A model generated the notes under the pieces. That model made no database searches. It worked only from the letters and a program-made list of their open reading frames with translations, and was not told where the DNA came from. Shown here in pieces: positions 1-5,126 of a stretch of DNA of 5,288 nucleotides (position 1 is its first letter; each line of letters begins with the position of its first letter). A program made the position numbers and the translations under genes. Origin of the DNA: Acidimicrobiaceae bacterium (lineage in GTDB: Bacteria; Actinomycetota; Acidimicrobiia; Acidimicrobiales; Ilumatobacteraceae); NCBI GenBank assembly GCA_003154135.1, contig PMCN01000165.1:1743-7030 (forward strand), written 5' to 3'.

Positions 1-1586
1 TTCAGGAGCACGAGCCGTGGCCCGTCGGCTGTTGCCGCCCGGGCGAGAGCCGCGCGCAACGGTTCCCCTGGAGCATCGGCCAGCTCGGCCGGGATCTGGA
101 ATGCGTCAGCCAGAGCGAGCCAGTCCGGGCCGACCCGGTCGACCCCCGCCGCAGCCTGACCGAGCGACTTCTGGTCGTAGCGCAACATCCCGTACCCGCC
201 GTCGTCGACGACGAGAACGGTCACTGGCAGCCGCTCTTGGACCAGGGTCGCGAGCTCACCGAGTGCCATGGCTACGCCGCCGTCACCGCAGACCACCAGC
301 GTCGGAGTTCCGCTCTGCGCGGCGCCGATGGCGGCCGGCAGGGCGTAGCCGAGGGTGCCCCATCCGACGGGGTACTGCAGCTGTCGTGGTCGTGACACCG
401 CGGCGTACCCACCCACCCAGTAGCCGGCCACGGCCATGTCGCACACGATGGATCCGGCCTCGGGCCAACCCTGCTCGACCGAGTCGAGCAGCTCGGCTGC
501 AGTTGCCGTCCTCGGGTCAGCGGCGATCCCTCGCCGAACGGTCTCGGCGATGCGGAACACCGAGTCGGCCCAGACCTCGCGCTGGCGCAGGCGAAGCGAC
601 ACCGCGTCGCAGAAGAGGGCGGCATCTGCGACGACCGCGACGTCGGCCGGATAGTTCAGCTCGACCTGTCGTGCATCGGCGTTCACCGACAGCAGCCTGG
701 CCGGCATCGGCATCGACCAGTTGCGCGTGTTCATCCCGTCGAAGGCCGTGCCGATCGCGATCATCAGGTCGGCGGAGGCAATCAGCTCGGCCACGAGCGG
801 CTCGTGCGTCGGCACCCCCACCAGCAGTGGATGGTGGGACGCCAGCAGCCCTCGGCCCGCGAACGAAGTGACCACGGGCGCGCCGAGCCGAGCGGCGAAG
901 GCAGCAAGCGCTTCGGCCGCCTCGCTCTGCACTGCGCCGCCGCCGGCCCAGACGACCGGCCGCGCCGACCCGGCGATCAGCGCGAGCGCCGCGTCGACGT
1001 CGACCGGCCTGGGGGGCGCGGACGCGGCCACCCGTGCCTTGGGGATGCCTCGGCCGACTCCGGTGAGCGGCGCCGACAGCACGTCGGTCGGGATGCCGAC
1101 GTAGACCGGACCGCGCGGGTAGGCCATCGCCGTCCCGACCGCTCGGGCTACGGCCTCCACCGCAGCCAGCGAGGACTCAGCGCGGTACACCGCCTTGGCC
1201 AGTGGCGCGAACAGGGCCCCCTGGTCGGCGCTCTCGTGCAGGATGCCACGCACGCCGTCGGGGCGCCGCAGGGTCGTGGGCACGTCGGAGGCGATGATCA
1301 CCACGGGCGAGCCGGACGCGGAAGCCTCGCCGAAGGCTGCCAGCGCGTTGGCAGCGCCGGGCCCGGTCGTGGTCAGCGCCACACCGAGCCCGCCGGTGGC
1401 CCGTGCCAAGCCGTCCGCCGCGTACACGGTGGTCTGCTCGTGGCGCACCCCGACGATCCTGGGGTGGTGCTCGCCGCCCGTGTCCCAGAAGCTGAGGTTG
1501 TGGACCCCGGGGAGCCCGAAGACGGTCGTCACCCCGAAGTCCGCGAGCAGGTCGAGCACGGCGGCCGCCGTTGTTCCGCTGGTCAT
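1..1586 (-). CDS. Thiamine-pyrophosphate-dependent enzyme, acetolactate synthase/benzoylformate decarboxylase superfamily (3' end outside window)
   Basis: Read leftwards from the ATG at 1586, the frame stays open for 528 codons to the window edge. The superfamily usually has about 540-570 residues, so only the last few tens are missing. The N-terminal Pyr domain has GLPGVHN (24-30) and RHEQTTVYAADGLARATG (48-65), where Glu50 is the expected cofactor-activating glutamate. TTTGPGAANAL (72-82) and HESADQG (117-123) are also typical. The middle domain spans roughly 190-330. The C-terminal PP domain has VCGDGG (432-437) and VVDDGGYGML (459-468), the Mg-TPP motif, with DD where many relatives have NN or ND. 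These enzymes decarboxylate 2-oxo acids and may ligate the product to an acceptor; the substrate cannot be read here. Genuine IlvB is less likely, because the cofactor-loop wording differs and no IlvN small subunit is nearby. Start choice is supported by GGGAGG 8 nt upstream. The gene is divergent from the 1771 cluster. Family call firm, substrate unknown. Confidence 0.9.
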   Translation of the reverse strand, partial: MTSGTTAAAVLDLLADFGVTTVFGLPGVHNLSFWDTGGEHHPRIVGVRHEQTTVYAADGLARATGGLGVALTTTGPGAANALAAFGEASASGSPVVIIASDVPTTLRRPDGVRGILHESADQGALFAPLAKAVYRAESSLAAVEAVARAVGTAMAYPRGPVYVGIPTDVLSAPLTGVGRGIPKARVAASAPPRPVDVDAALALIAGSARPVVWAGGGAVQSEAAEALAAFAARLGAPVVTSFAGRGLLASHHPLLVGVPTHEPLVAELIASADLMIAIGTAFDGMNTRNWSMPMPARLLSVNADARQVELNYPADVAVVADAALFCDAVSLRLRQREVWADSVFRIAETVRRGIAADPRTATAAELLDSVEQGWPEAGSIVCDMAVAGYWVGGYAAVSRPRQLQYPVGWGTLGYALPAAIGAAQSGTPTLVVCGDGGVAMALGELATLVQERLPVTVLVVDDGGYGMLRYDQKSLGQAAAGVDRVGPDWLALADAFQIPAELADAPGEPLRAALARAATADGPRLVLL

Positions 1587-1594
1587 AGGCTCAT

Positions 1595-1600
1595 CCTCCC
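1595..1600 (-). promoter_or_regulatory. Ribosome binding site of the TPP enzyme gene
   Basis: On the minus strand this reads GGGAGG, eight bases before the ATG at 1586. It is the best Shine-Dalgarno match in the area and decides the start. Another ATG (minus strand, 1594-1592) sits between it and the chosen start but is out of frame. Confidence 0.75.
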
Positions 1601-1736
1601 GTACCGGCACCCGGGGCCCGGACGTTGAGAGCCGAACTCGTGGGCCCACCGCGTCGTTCTGCGCGGGGAGAAGGCAAACGCGTGGCCGATTGCCGAAAAC
1701 ACCGACAAAATTGCCCGACTTTGTGTGCCAATGGTG

Positions 1737-1763
1737 TTGAAATCGTCGCTGACGCACTACCTT
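1737..1763 (+). promoter_or_regulatory. Candidate promoter of the DksA-like gene (leaderless)
   Basis: TTGAAA (1737-1742) resembles a -35 element and TACCTT (1758-1763) an actinobacterial TAnnnT -10 element. The 15-bp spacer is short. Counting from the -10 puts transcription start at about 1770-1771, on the GTG start codon itself. That fits the absence of any Shine-Dalgarno sequence before the gene. The promoter is inferred from sequence only. Confidence 0.45.
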
Positions 1764-1770
1764 TGCCGCT

Positions 1771-2127
1771 GTGGACCAGAGCGCGGATGCCTCGGGGATA
1801 GACCTCGCATGGCTCGCGGGGGCCCTTTCGGCCAAACGGGCCGAGATCGAGGCAGAGCTCGACCTGATGAGCCGGCTGACCACCGACATGAACGGCGGCA
1901 CGCACGGTCGCCCCGGTGACGGCACCTCGGTGACTGTCGAACGCCTCACCCAGGTCGCGGCCTACGACCGGGTCGGACTTCTGCTCTCGGACGTCATCCG
2001 CGCCCAGGTCAAGATCACCGACGGCACCGTCGGCTATTGCGACCGCTGCGGCGAGGTCATCCAGCCGGCGAGGCTGCGCACGCTGCCCTGGGCCACCCGG
2101 TGCGTCACCTGCCCGGCCGCCCACTGA
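1771..2127 (+). CDS. DksA/TraR-family C4 zinc-finger protein
   Basis: This 118-residue protein ends in a zinc finger with Cys90, Cys93, Cys111 and Cys114, spaced C-x2-C-x17-C-x2-C exactly as in the DksA/TraR family. The N-terminal part (about 11-80) is predicted helical, with two helices (about 11-40 and 56-80) joined by a Gly-rich loop, NGGTHGRPGDG (41-51). Family members can enter the RNA polymerase secondary channel and change promoter response; whether this one does is unknown. The DxxDxA acidic tip of E. coli DksA is absent from the loop, so ppGpp/DksA-like activity should not be assumed. GTG at 1771 is the only plausible start: an in-frame TGA lies at 1750-1752 and the next in-frame ATG falls inside helix 1. 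There is no Shine-Dalgarno sequence, and a -10-like TACCTT lies 7 bp upstream, so translation is probably leaderless. The guanidino-enzyme gene follows after 34 bp. Confidence 0.88.
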   Translation: MDQSADASGIDLAWLAGALSAKRAEIEAELDLMSRLTTDMNGGTHGRPGDGTSVTVERLTQVAAYDRVGLLLSDVIRAQVKITDGTVGYCDRCGEVIQPARLRTLPWATRCVTCPAAH

Positions 2128-2161
2128 CCGCACGTCCGGCTGCCGCCGTCAGAGTCCGGAG

Positions 2162-2863
2162 ATGACTGCCGCTGACGCCCCGTTCGTCGGGGTTCGATCT
2201 GAGACCGCTCCCCTGCGCCGGGTCGTCACGGCGACCCCCACCACGGTGGGCGACTTCGCCGGGGCCGGCTGGCGAACCCCCGACGAAGGCCTGCTGCTGC
2301 AGCAGCACCTGGCGTTCCGCGAGCTCTTGACCCGCCTCGGCGTCGAGGTTGTCAACGCTCCCGCGCGCGAGGGCCTGGTCGACTACACCTTCGTGCACGA
2401 CTCGTGCTTCGTGGTCGGCTCGGGTTTCGTCGAGCTCAACATGCGTAAGCCCACGCGATCACCGGAGCCGCCGGTGCTCGCTGGCTTCCTCCGCGACGAG
2501 GTCGGCGTCCCGCAGATTGCCACGATCAGCGGTGACGCTCGGGTCGACGGCGGGGACATGTTCTGGCTCGACGACGTCACGTTGGCGATCGGCCGGGGGT
2601 ATCGCACGAACGCGGCCGCGGTCGAGCAGATGCGGGCCGCACTCGCCCCGGAGGGTGCCCAGGTCGTCGACTTCGACCTTCCTGCCTGGCGCGGCCCTGA
2701 CCACGTGCTCCGTCCCGGAGTCATCGTGATGACCGACGCCACGCCCCGCACGCAGGCCAGGGCCGAGGCGGCCGGCATCGAGGTCCACACGTACGCAGCG
2801 AGTGAGATCAACAAAGGGGACGGCGGCCCGACTTGCCTCACGCGGCCGGTCCAACGAGGCTGA
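2162..2863 (+). CDS. Arginine deiminase/dimethylargininase-family guanidino-modifying enzyme, apparently internally deleted
   Basis: The 233-residue product matches the beta/alpha-propeller guanidino-modifying superfamily (arginine deiminases, dimethylarginine dimethylaminohydrolases, amidinotransferases), which act on guanidino groups through a Cys-His-Asp/Glu set. Visible are an N-terminal strand-turn VGVRSETAPLRRVVTATP (9-26), VDGGD (128-132), GRGYRTNAAAVEQM (144-157) and a C-terminal GGPTCLTRP (221-229) with probable nucleophile Cys225. Relatives I remember have about 255-300 residues, and after a GPDHVL-like segment continue with HLMS, holding the catalytic His, then about 50-65 residues to an RPGVVVM-like strand. 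Here GPDHVL (178-183) runs directly into RPGVIVM (184-190), so the His segment is missing without a frame change. The protein is probably inactive or misassembled. AGAG lies 7 nt before the ATG, a weak ribosome site. The gene sits between the DksA-like and Dabb genes, with a 5-bp gap to the latter. Family likely; exact substrate unknown. Confidence 0.8.
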   Translation: MTAADAPFVGVRSETAPLRRVVTATPTTVGDFAGAGWRTPDEGLLLQQHLAFRELLTRLGVEVVNAPAREGLVDYTFVHDSCFVVGSGFVELNMRKPTRSPEPPVLAGFLRDEVGVPQIATISGDARVDGGDMFWLDDVTLAIGRGYRTNAAAVEQMRAALAPEGAQVVDFDLPAWRGPDHVLRPGVIVMTDATPRTQARAEAAGIEVHTYAASEINKGDGGPTCLTRPVQRG

Positions 2864-2868
2864 CCCCC

Positions 2869-3183
2869 ATGATCACGCACACCGTCCTCTTCCGGTTCTC
2901 CGCCGACGATGCCACCGCTGCGACCGAGGTCGCCGAGGCCAAGCGGCTGCTCGAGCTGATGCCACCGCTCATCCCCGAGCTCCGGTCCTTGTGGGTGGGC
3001 GTCGACGGACGACGGCTGGTCGACGGGACCCGCATCCCGCAGGCGTACGACCTCGCGCTGGTGACCACACACGAGTCCTGGGACGAGCTGGACGCCTACG
3101 CAGCCCACCCAGAGCACATCCGGCTGACCGCGTTCATCCGCGAACGGGCCACCGAACGCGCCGTCGTGGACGCGGCTGACTAG
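2869..3183 (+). CDS. Dabb-domain (stress-responsive alpha/beta barrel) protein
   Basis: This 104-residue protein is a single Dabb domain, a small dimeric ferredoxin-like alpha/beta barrel. It opens with MITHTVLFRF, the usual first strand, followed by a helix (about 18-31) ending in ELMPPLIPELRSLWVG. The second half has YDLALVTTHESWDEL (60-74) and AYAAHPEH (76-83), the most recognisable Dabb signature. Members range from uncharacterised stress-linked proteins to a few cyclases and decarboxylases, so no reaction can be assigned. ATG at 2869 is chosen over an in-frame TTG at 2833 because GAGG at 2856-2859 sits 9 nt before it, the TTG would overlap the preceding gene by 31 bp, and the domain starts at once from the ATG. 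It is probably co-transcribed with the upstream guanidino enzyme. Confidence 0.88.
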   Translation: MITHTVLFRFSADDATAATEVAEAKRLLELMPPLIPELRSLWVGVDGRRLVDGTRIPQAYDLALVTTHESWDELDAYAAHPEHIRLTAFIRERATERAVVDAAD

Positions 3184-3217
3184 CGTTCGTGCTACCCAAA
3201 GACCCCCCGGACGGGCC

Positions 3218-3246
3218 ATGACAGTCCCCGGTCTGCCGCCTAGCCT
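3218..3246 (+). promoter_or_regulatory. Promoter of the 48-codon gene (leaderless)
   Basis: ATGACA (3218-3223, five of six matches to TTGACA) and TAGCCT (3241-3246, fits TAnnnT) are separated by exactly 17 bp. Counting from the -10 element puts transcription start at 3253, the first base of the GTG start codon. No ribosome binding site precedes the gene, in line with a leaderless mRNA. It is the best-formed promoter in the window. Confidence 0.6.
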
Positions 3247-3252
3247 GGAACG

Positions 3253-3399
3253 GTGATTCAGGACGCCCGCCTGCATGACGCCGTCGCGCTCGAGGAGATC
3301 GAGCTGTACGGCGATGTGGTGATCGCCGCGTCCGCTCACGAACGCCCGTTGACTGCGGCGGAGCTGGACGCCGTCCTGGGCTTGATTCGCACGACCTGA
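3253..3399 (+). CDS. Small hypothetical protein, 48 residues
   Basis: A GTG-started frame of 48 codons ending in TGA at 3397-3399. Forty-one of 48 codons end in G or C, the bias of the neighbouring genes, so it looks translated. The product is acidic and predicted mostly helical: DAVALEEIELYGDVVIAAS (9-27), then a turn HERP (29-32), then LTAAELDAVLGLIR (33-46). There is no signal peptide, transmembrane segment or cysteine. The pattern of a helix with LYGDVVIAAS followed by an L-T-x-x-E-L-D-x-x-L-G helix resembles short actinobacterial hypothetical proteins I have seen, but I cannot name the family or a function. It has its own promoter, with the predicted transcription start on the GTG, and a hairpin begins at its stop codon, so it is probably a single-gene unit between the Dabb gene and the phosphate operon. 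Confidence 0.62.
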   Translation: MIQDARLHDAVALEEIELYGDVVIAASAHERPLTAAELDAVLGLIRTT

Positions 3400-3427
3400 C
3401 CGGCGCCGCTCCCGCGACGCGCCCGGT
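3399..3427 (+). terminator. Possible GC-rich hairpin terminator after the 48-codon gene
   Basis: ACCGGCGC (3399-3406) can pair with GCGCC-C-GGT (3419-3427), giving eight base pairs with one bulged C (3424) around a 12-base loop. It begins at the last base of the stop codon. No T-tract follows, so it is not a classical intrinsic terminator, though actinobacterial terminators often lack one. In GC-rich DNA such pairing can also arise by chance. Confidence 0.3.
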
Positions 3428-3461
3428 ACCCGGATCGTCTGGGGGGAAACACGTCGTGGCC

Positions 3462-3467
3462 TAGCAT
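3462..3467 (+). promoter_or_regulatory. Candidate -10 element of the DUF47-PiT operon
   Basis: TAGCAT fits the TAnnnT pattern and would start transcription near 3474, leaving an untranslated leader of about 28 nt before the TTG at 3502. No good -35 sequence lies 16-18 bp upstream, and I saw no GTTCACC-type PHO-box repeats, so direct PhoP control is not supported by the sequence. Confidence 0.3.
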
Positions 3468-3491
3468 CGCGAGGCAGCCAACCGTTCCCTT

Positions 3492-3496
3492 GGGAG
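3492..3496 (+). promoter_or_regulatory. Ribosome binding site that decides the DUF47 start
   Basis: GGGAG lies 5 nt before the TTG at 3502. The alternative in-frame TTG at 3490 has its nearest purine stretch (GAGG, 3471-3474) 15 nt away, too far to serve it, so the downstream TTG is preferred. Confidence 0.6.
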
Positions 3497-3501
3497 TCCC
3501 C

Positions 3502-4116
3502 TTGCGTCTCACTCCGCGCGACACGCGGTTCTATGTCATGTTCGCGGACGCGGCCAACCATCTCGTCACCGGTGCGGCGTTGCTGTCGGAGCTGCTGGCC
3601 GTAGACCCGGCCGACCGCCCTCGAGTCGCTGGACGGATGCGCGACGCCGAGCACGCAGCTGACGAGACGACCCACCTGATCATGTCCACCGTCAACACCA
3701 CGTTCATCACCCCGTTCGACCGCCAGGACATCTACACGCTGGCCTCCAACCTCGACGACGTCATGGACACGATGGACGAGGCCGTCGACCTCACCGTCCT
3801 CTACAACTGCAGTGAGCTTCCGCCGGAGTTCGGCGACCAGGTGAGCGTGCTGACCCGCGCCGCCGAGCTCACCGCCGGGGCGATGCCGCGGCTGCGCACC
3901 ATGAAGGACCTCGCCGACTACTGGATCGAGATCAACCGGCTCGAGAACGAGGCCGACCGGACGCACCGACGTTTCCTGGCCCGGCTCTTCAGTGGTGAGT
4001 TCGACGCCATGACGGTGATGAAGCTCAAGGACATCGCCGAGGCGCTGGAGGGGGCTGCCGACGGGTTCGAGCGGATCGCCAACACGATTGAGACCATCGC
4101 AGTCAAGGAGTCCTGA
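3502..4116 (+). CDS. DUF47/PhoU-like phosphate transport accessory protein
   Basis: From the TTG at 3502 the product has 204 residues, the normal size for DUF47 (PhoU-like) proteins, which are all-helical and cytoplasmic and are typically encoded beside PiT permeases. The family opening RLTPRDTRFYVMF (2-14) follows the start directly. The core NTTFITPFDRQDIYTLAS (65-82) and YWIEINRLENEADRTHR (140-156) are highly characteristic. Several E/D-xxx-D motifs, the metal-binding pattern of PhoU bundles, are present: Glu50-Asp54, Asp85-Asp89, Glu148-Asp152 and Glu183-Asp187. The protein ends in the common ETIAVKES. It probably modulates or couples the permease encoded 5 bp downstream; the exact mechanism in this family is not settled. 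An earlier in-frame TTG at 3490 would add four residues but has no suitably spaced ribosome site. Confidence 0.92.
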   Translation: MRLTPRDTRFYVMFADAANHLVTGAALLSELLAVDPADRPRVAGRMRDAEHAADETTHLIMSTVNTTFITPFDRQDIYTLASNLDDVMDTMDEAVDLTVLYNCSELPPEFGDQVSVLTRAAELTAGAMPRLRTMKDLADYWIEINRLENEADRTHRRFLARLFSGEFDAMTVMKLKDIAEALEGAADGFERIANTIETIAVKES

Positions 4117-4121
4117 CCCGG

Positions 4122-5117
4122 ATGGAGCCAGTCGGAGTCGTCATCGTGATCCTGATGGCGATGGGATTCAACTACACCAACGGTTTTCACGATGCCGCGA
4201 ACGCGATCGCTACCTCGGTTTCGACGCGAGCACTGACTCCACGGATCGCGCTCGCAATGGCCTCGGTGTTCAACCTGATCGGGTCCTTCTTCGGGGCCAA
4301 GGTCGCCAAGACAGTGGGAAGCGGGATCATCTCGCTCCCGCCGGGTACCGAGAGCCTGGTTGTCGTCTTCGCAGCGCTGTTCGGCGCGATCGGCTGGAAC
4401 CTGTTCACCTGGTACTACGGGCTCCCCTCCTCGTCGTCGCAGGCGCTCATCGGGGGCCTGGTCGGCGCGGCGCTGGCCTCGGGGTCGACAGTGCTGTGGC
4501 CCGGTGTCTGGGACAAGATCGTCATCCCGAGCCTGGTGTCTCCGGTGGCCGGCTTCGTCGGCGCGTACGTGTTGATGGTCGGCATCCTGTGGGCCTTCCG
4601 GCGCGGCAATCCCACCAGGGTGAACCGGGGCTTTCGGATGTCGCAGAGCGTCTCGGCTGCGGCCATGGCGTTCGGGCACGGTATCCAGGACGGCGCCAAG
4701 ATCATGGGGGTCGTGGTGCTCGCGCTTCAGGTGGGCGGCTACCAGACCACTGACACGATCCCGGTTTGGGTGTTCTTCATGACCGCGGCGGTGCTTGCTG
4801 CGGGCACATACTCCGGGGGCTGGCGGATCATGCGTACCTTGGGCCGTCGCATCATCGAGCTGGACCCGCCGCGCGGTTTCGCCGCAGAGTCGACCGCCTC
4901 GAGCATCCTCTACATCGCGGCGATCAAGTTCGGAGCGCCTATCTCGACGACGCACGTGATCACGGCGTCGATCATGGGCGCCGGAGCCACGAAGCGGATG
5001 CGAGCGGTGCGCTGGGGTGTCGTCGGCGACATCGTGAGTGGCTGGATCCTTACCCTGCCTGGCTCCAGCCTGCTGGCCGCAGCATGCTTCCTCTTACTGC
5101 GCCCGCTCTTCGCCTAG
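4122..5117 (+). CDS. pit: PiT-family low-affinity inorganic phosphate permease
   Basis: A 331-residue, very hydrophobic membrane protein with about ten predicted membrane segments and the inverted two-repeat layout of the PiT (PHO-4) family, which imports phosphate, often as a metal-phosphate, using the H+ or Na+ gradient. Repeat 1 has NGFHDAANAIATSVSTRAL (20-38) and GLPSSSSQALIGG (100-112). Repeat 2 has GHGIQDGAKIMGVV (185-198) and PISTTHVITASIMGAG (273-288). The second signature differs from the common NDAQKTMG wording, having QDGAKIMG. The loop at about 158-175 (FRRGNPTRVNRGFR) is short, as in compact actinobacterial PiTs. AAGGAG at 4105-4110, inside the end of the DUF47 gene, lies 11 nt before the ATG, and the 5-bp gap implies co-transcription and coupled translation. 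The gene ends 9 bp from the convergent pstB stop. It differs from PstSCAB by needing no ATP. Confidence 0.94.
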   Translation: MEPVGVVIVILMAMGFNYTNGFHDAANAIATSVSTRALTPRIALAMASVFNLIGSFFGAKVAKTVGSGIISLPPGTESLVVVFAALFGAIGWNLFTWYYGLPSSSSQALIGGLVGAALASGSTVLWPGVWDKIVIPSLVSPVAGFVGAYVLMVGILWAFRRGNPTRVNRGFRMSQSVSAAAMAFGHGIQDGAKIMGVVVLALQVGGYQTTDTIPVWVFFMTAAVLAAGTYSGGWRIMRTLGRRIIELDPPRGFAAESTASSILYIAAIKFGAPISTTHVITASIMGAGATKRMRAVRWGVVGDIVSGWILTLPGSSLLAAACFLLLRPLFA

Positions 5118-5126
5118 CCGCGCCGC
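5118..5126. other. Nine-base convergent gap between pit and pstB
   Basis: Only nine bases separate the two facing stop codons, and no hairpin or T-tract is visible in or next to the gap. Transcripts from either side probably end within the opposing gene or depend on Rho. Confidence 0.6.

Larger units (their letters stand above)
1587..1770. promoter_or_regulatory. Divergent intergenic region with an A/T-richer core
   Basis: This 184-bp gap lies between the divergent TPP enzyme and DksA-like genes and should hold both promoters. Bases 1690-1745 are clearly richer in A/T than the surroundings. TTGCCGA (1690-1696) recurs as TTGCCCGA at 1711-1718, a 21-bp step, about two helical turns. ACAAA (1705-1709) and TTTGT (1720-1724) form a short inverted repeat around a 10-bp centre. 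Four CCGA tetramers fall within 1686-1718. Any of these could be an operator, but they are short enough to be chance. I found no convincing TAnnnT -10 element for the leftward gene. Confidence 0.35.

Noticed and set aside
17..871. Long plus-strand open frame of about 284 codons over the TPP enzyme gene
   Set aside because: The product is a low-complexity Arg/Pro/Ser-rich shadow with no recognisable domain. The opposite strand has continuous, strongly conserved TPP-enzyme sequence.
804..1628. Plus-strand open frame of about 274 codons
   Set aside because: It is Gly/Arg/His-rich shadow translation antisense to the TPP enzyme, and it also runs through that gene's start and ribosome site.
1591..2133. 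Minus-strand frame antisense to the DksA-like gene
   Set aside because: No recognisable domain; the plus strand has the exact C-x2-C-x17-C-x2-C zinc finger.
3131..3146. Inverted repeat CGTTC-6-GAACG
   Set aside because: It lies inside the Dabb coding sequence at conserved-looking codons and is short; most likely chance.
3181..3194. Small hairpin TAGC-GTTCGT-GCTA at the end of the Dabb gene, possible terminator
   Set aside because: Only four Watson-Crick pairs plus a G-U, and no T-tract follows; too weak to call.
3400..3501. PHO box upstream of the DUF47-pit operon
   Set aside because: I looked for GTTCACC-type 11-bp repeats and found none.
2383..3966. Minus-strand open frame of 527 codons spanning four plus-strand genes
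   Set aside because: It is long only because GC-rich antisense frames rarely meet stops. It crosses several genes and promoters, has no domain, and faces well-recognised proteins on the other strand.
3918..4955. Minus-strand open frame of 345 codons over DUF47 and pit
   Set aside because: The product is Arg/Asp/His-rich low-complexity sequence antisense to a membrane protein with clear PiT signatures.
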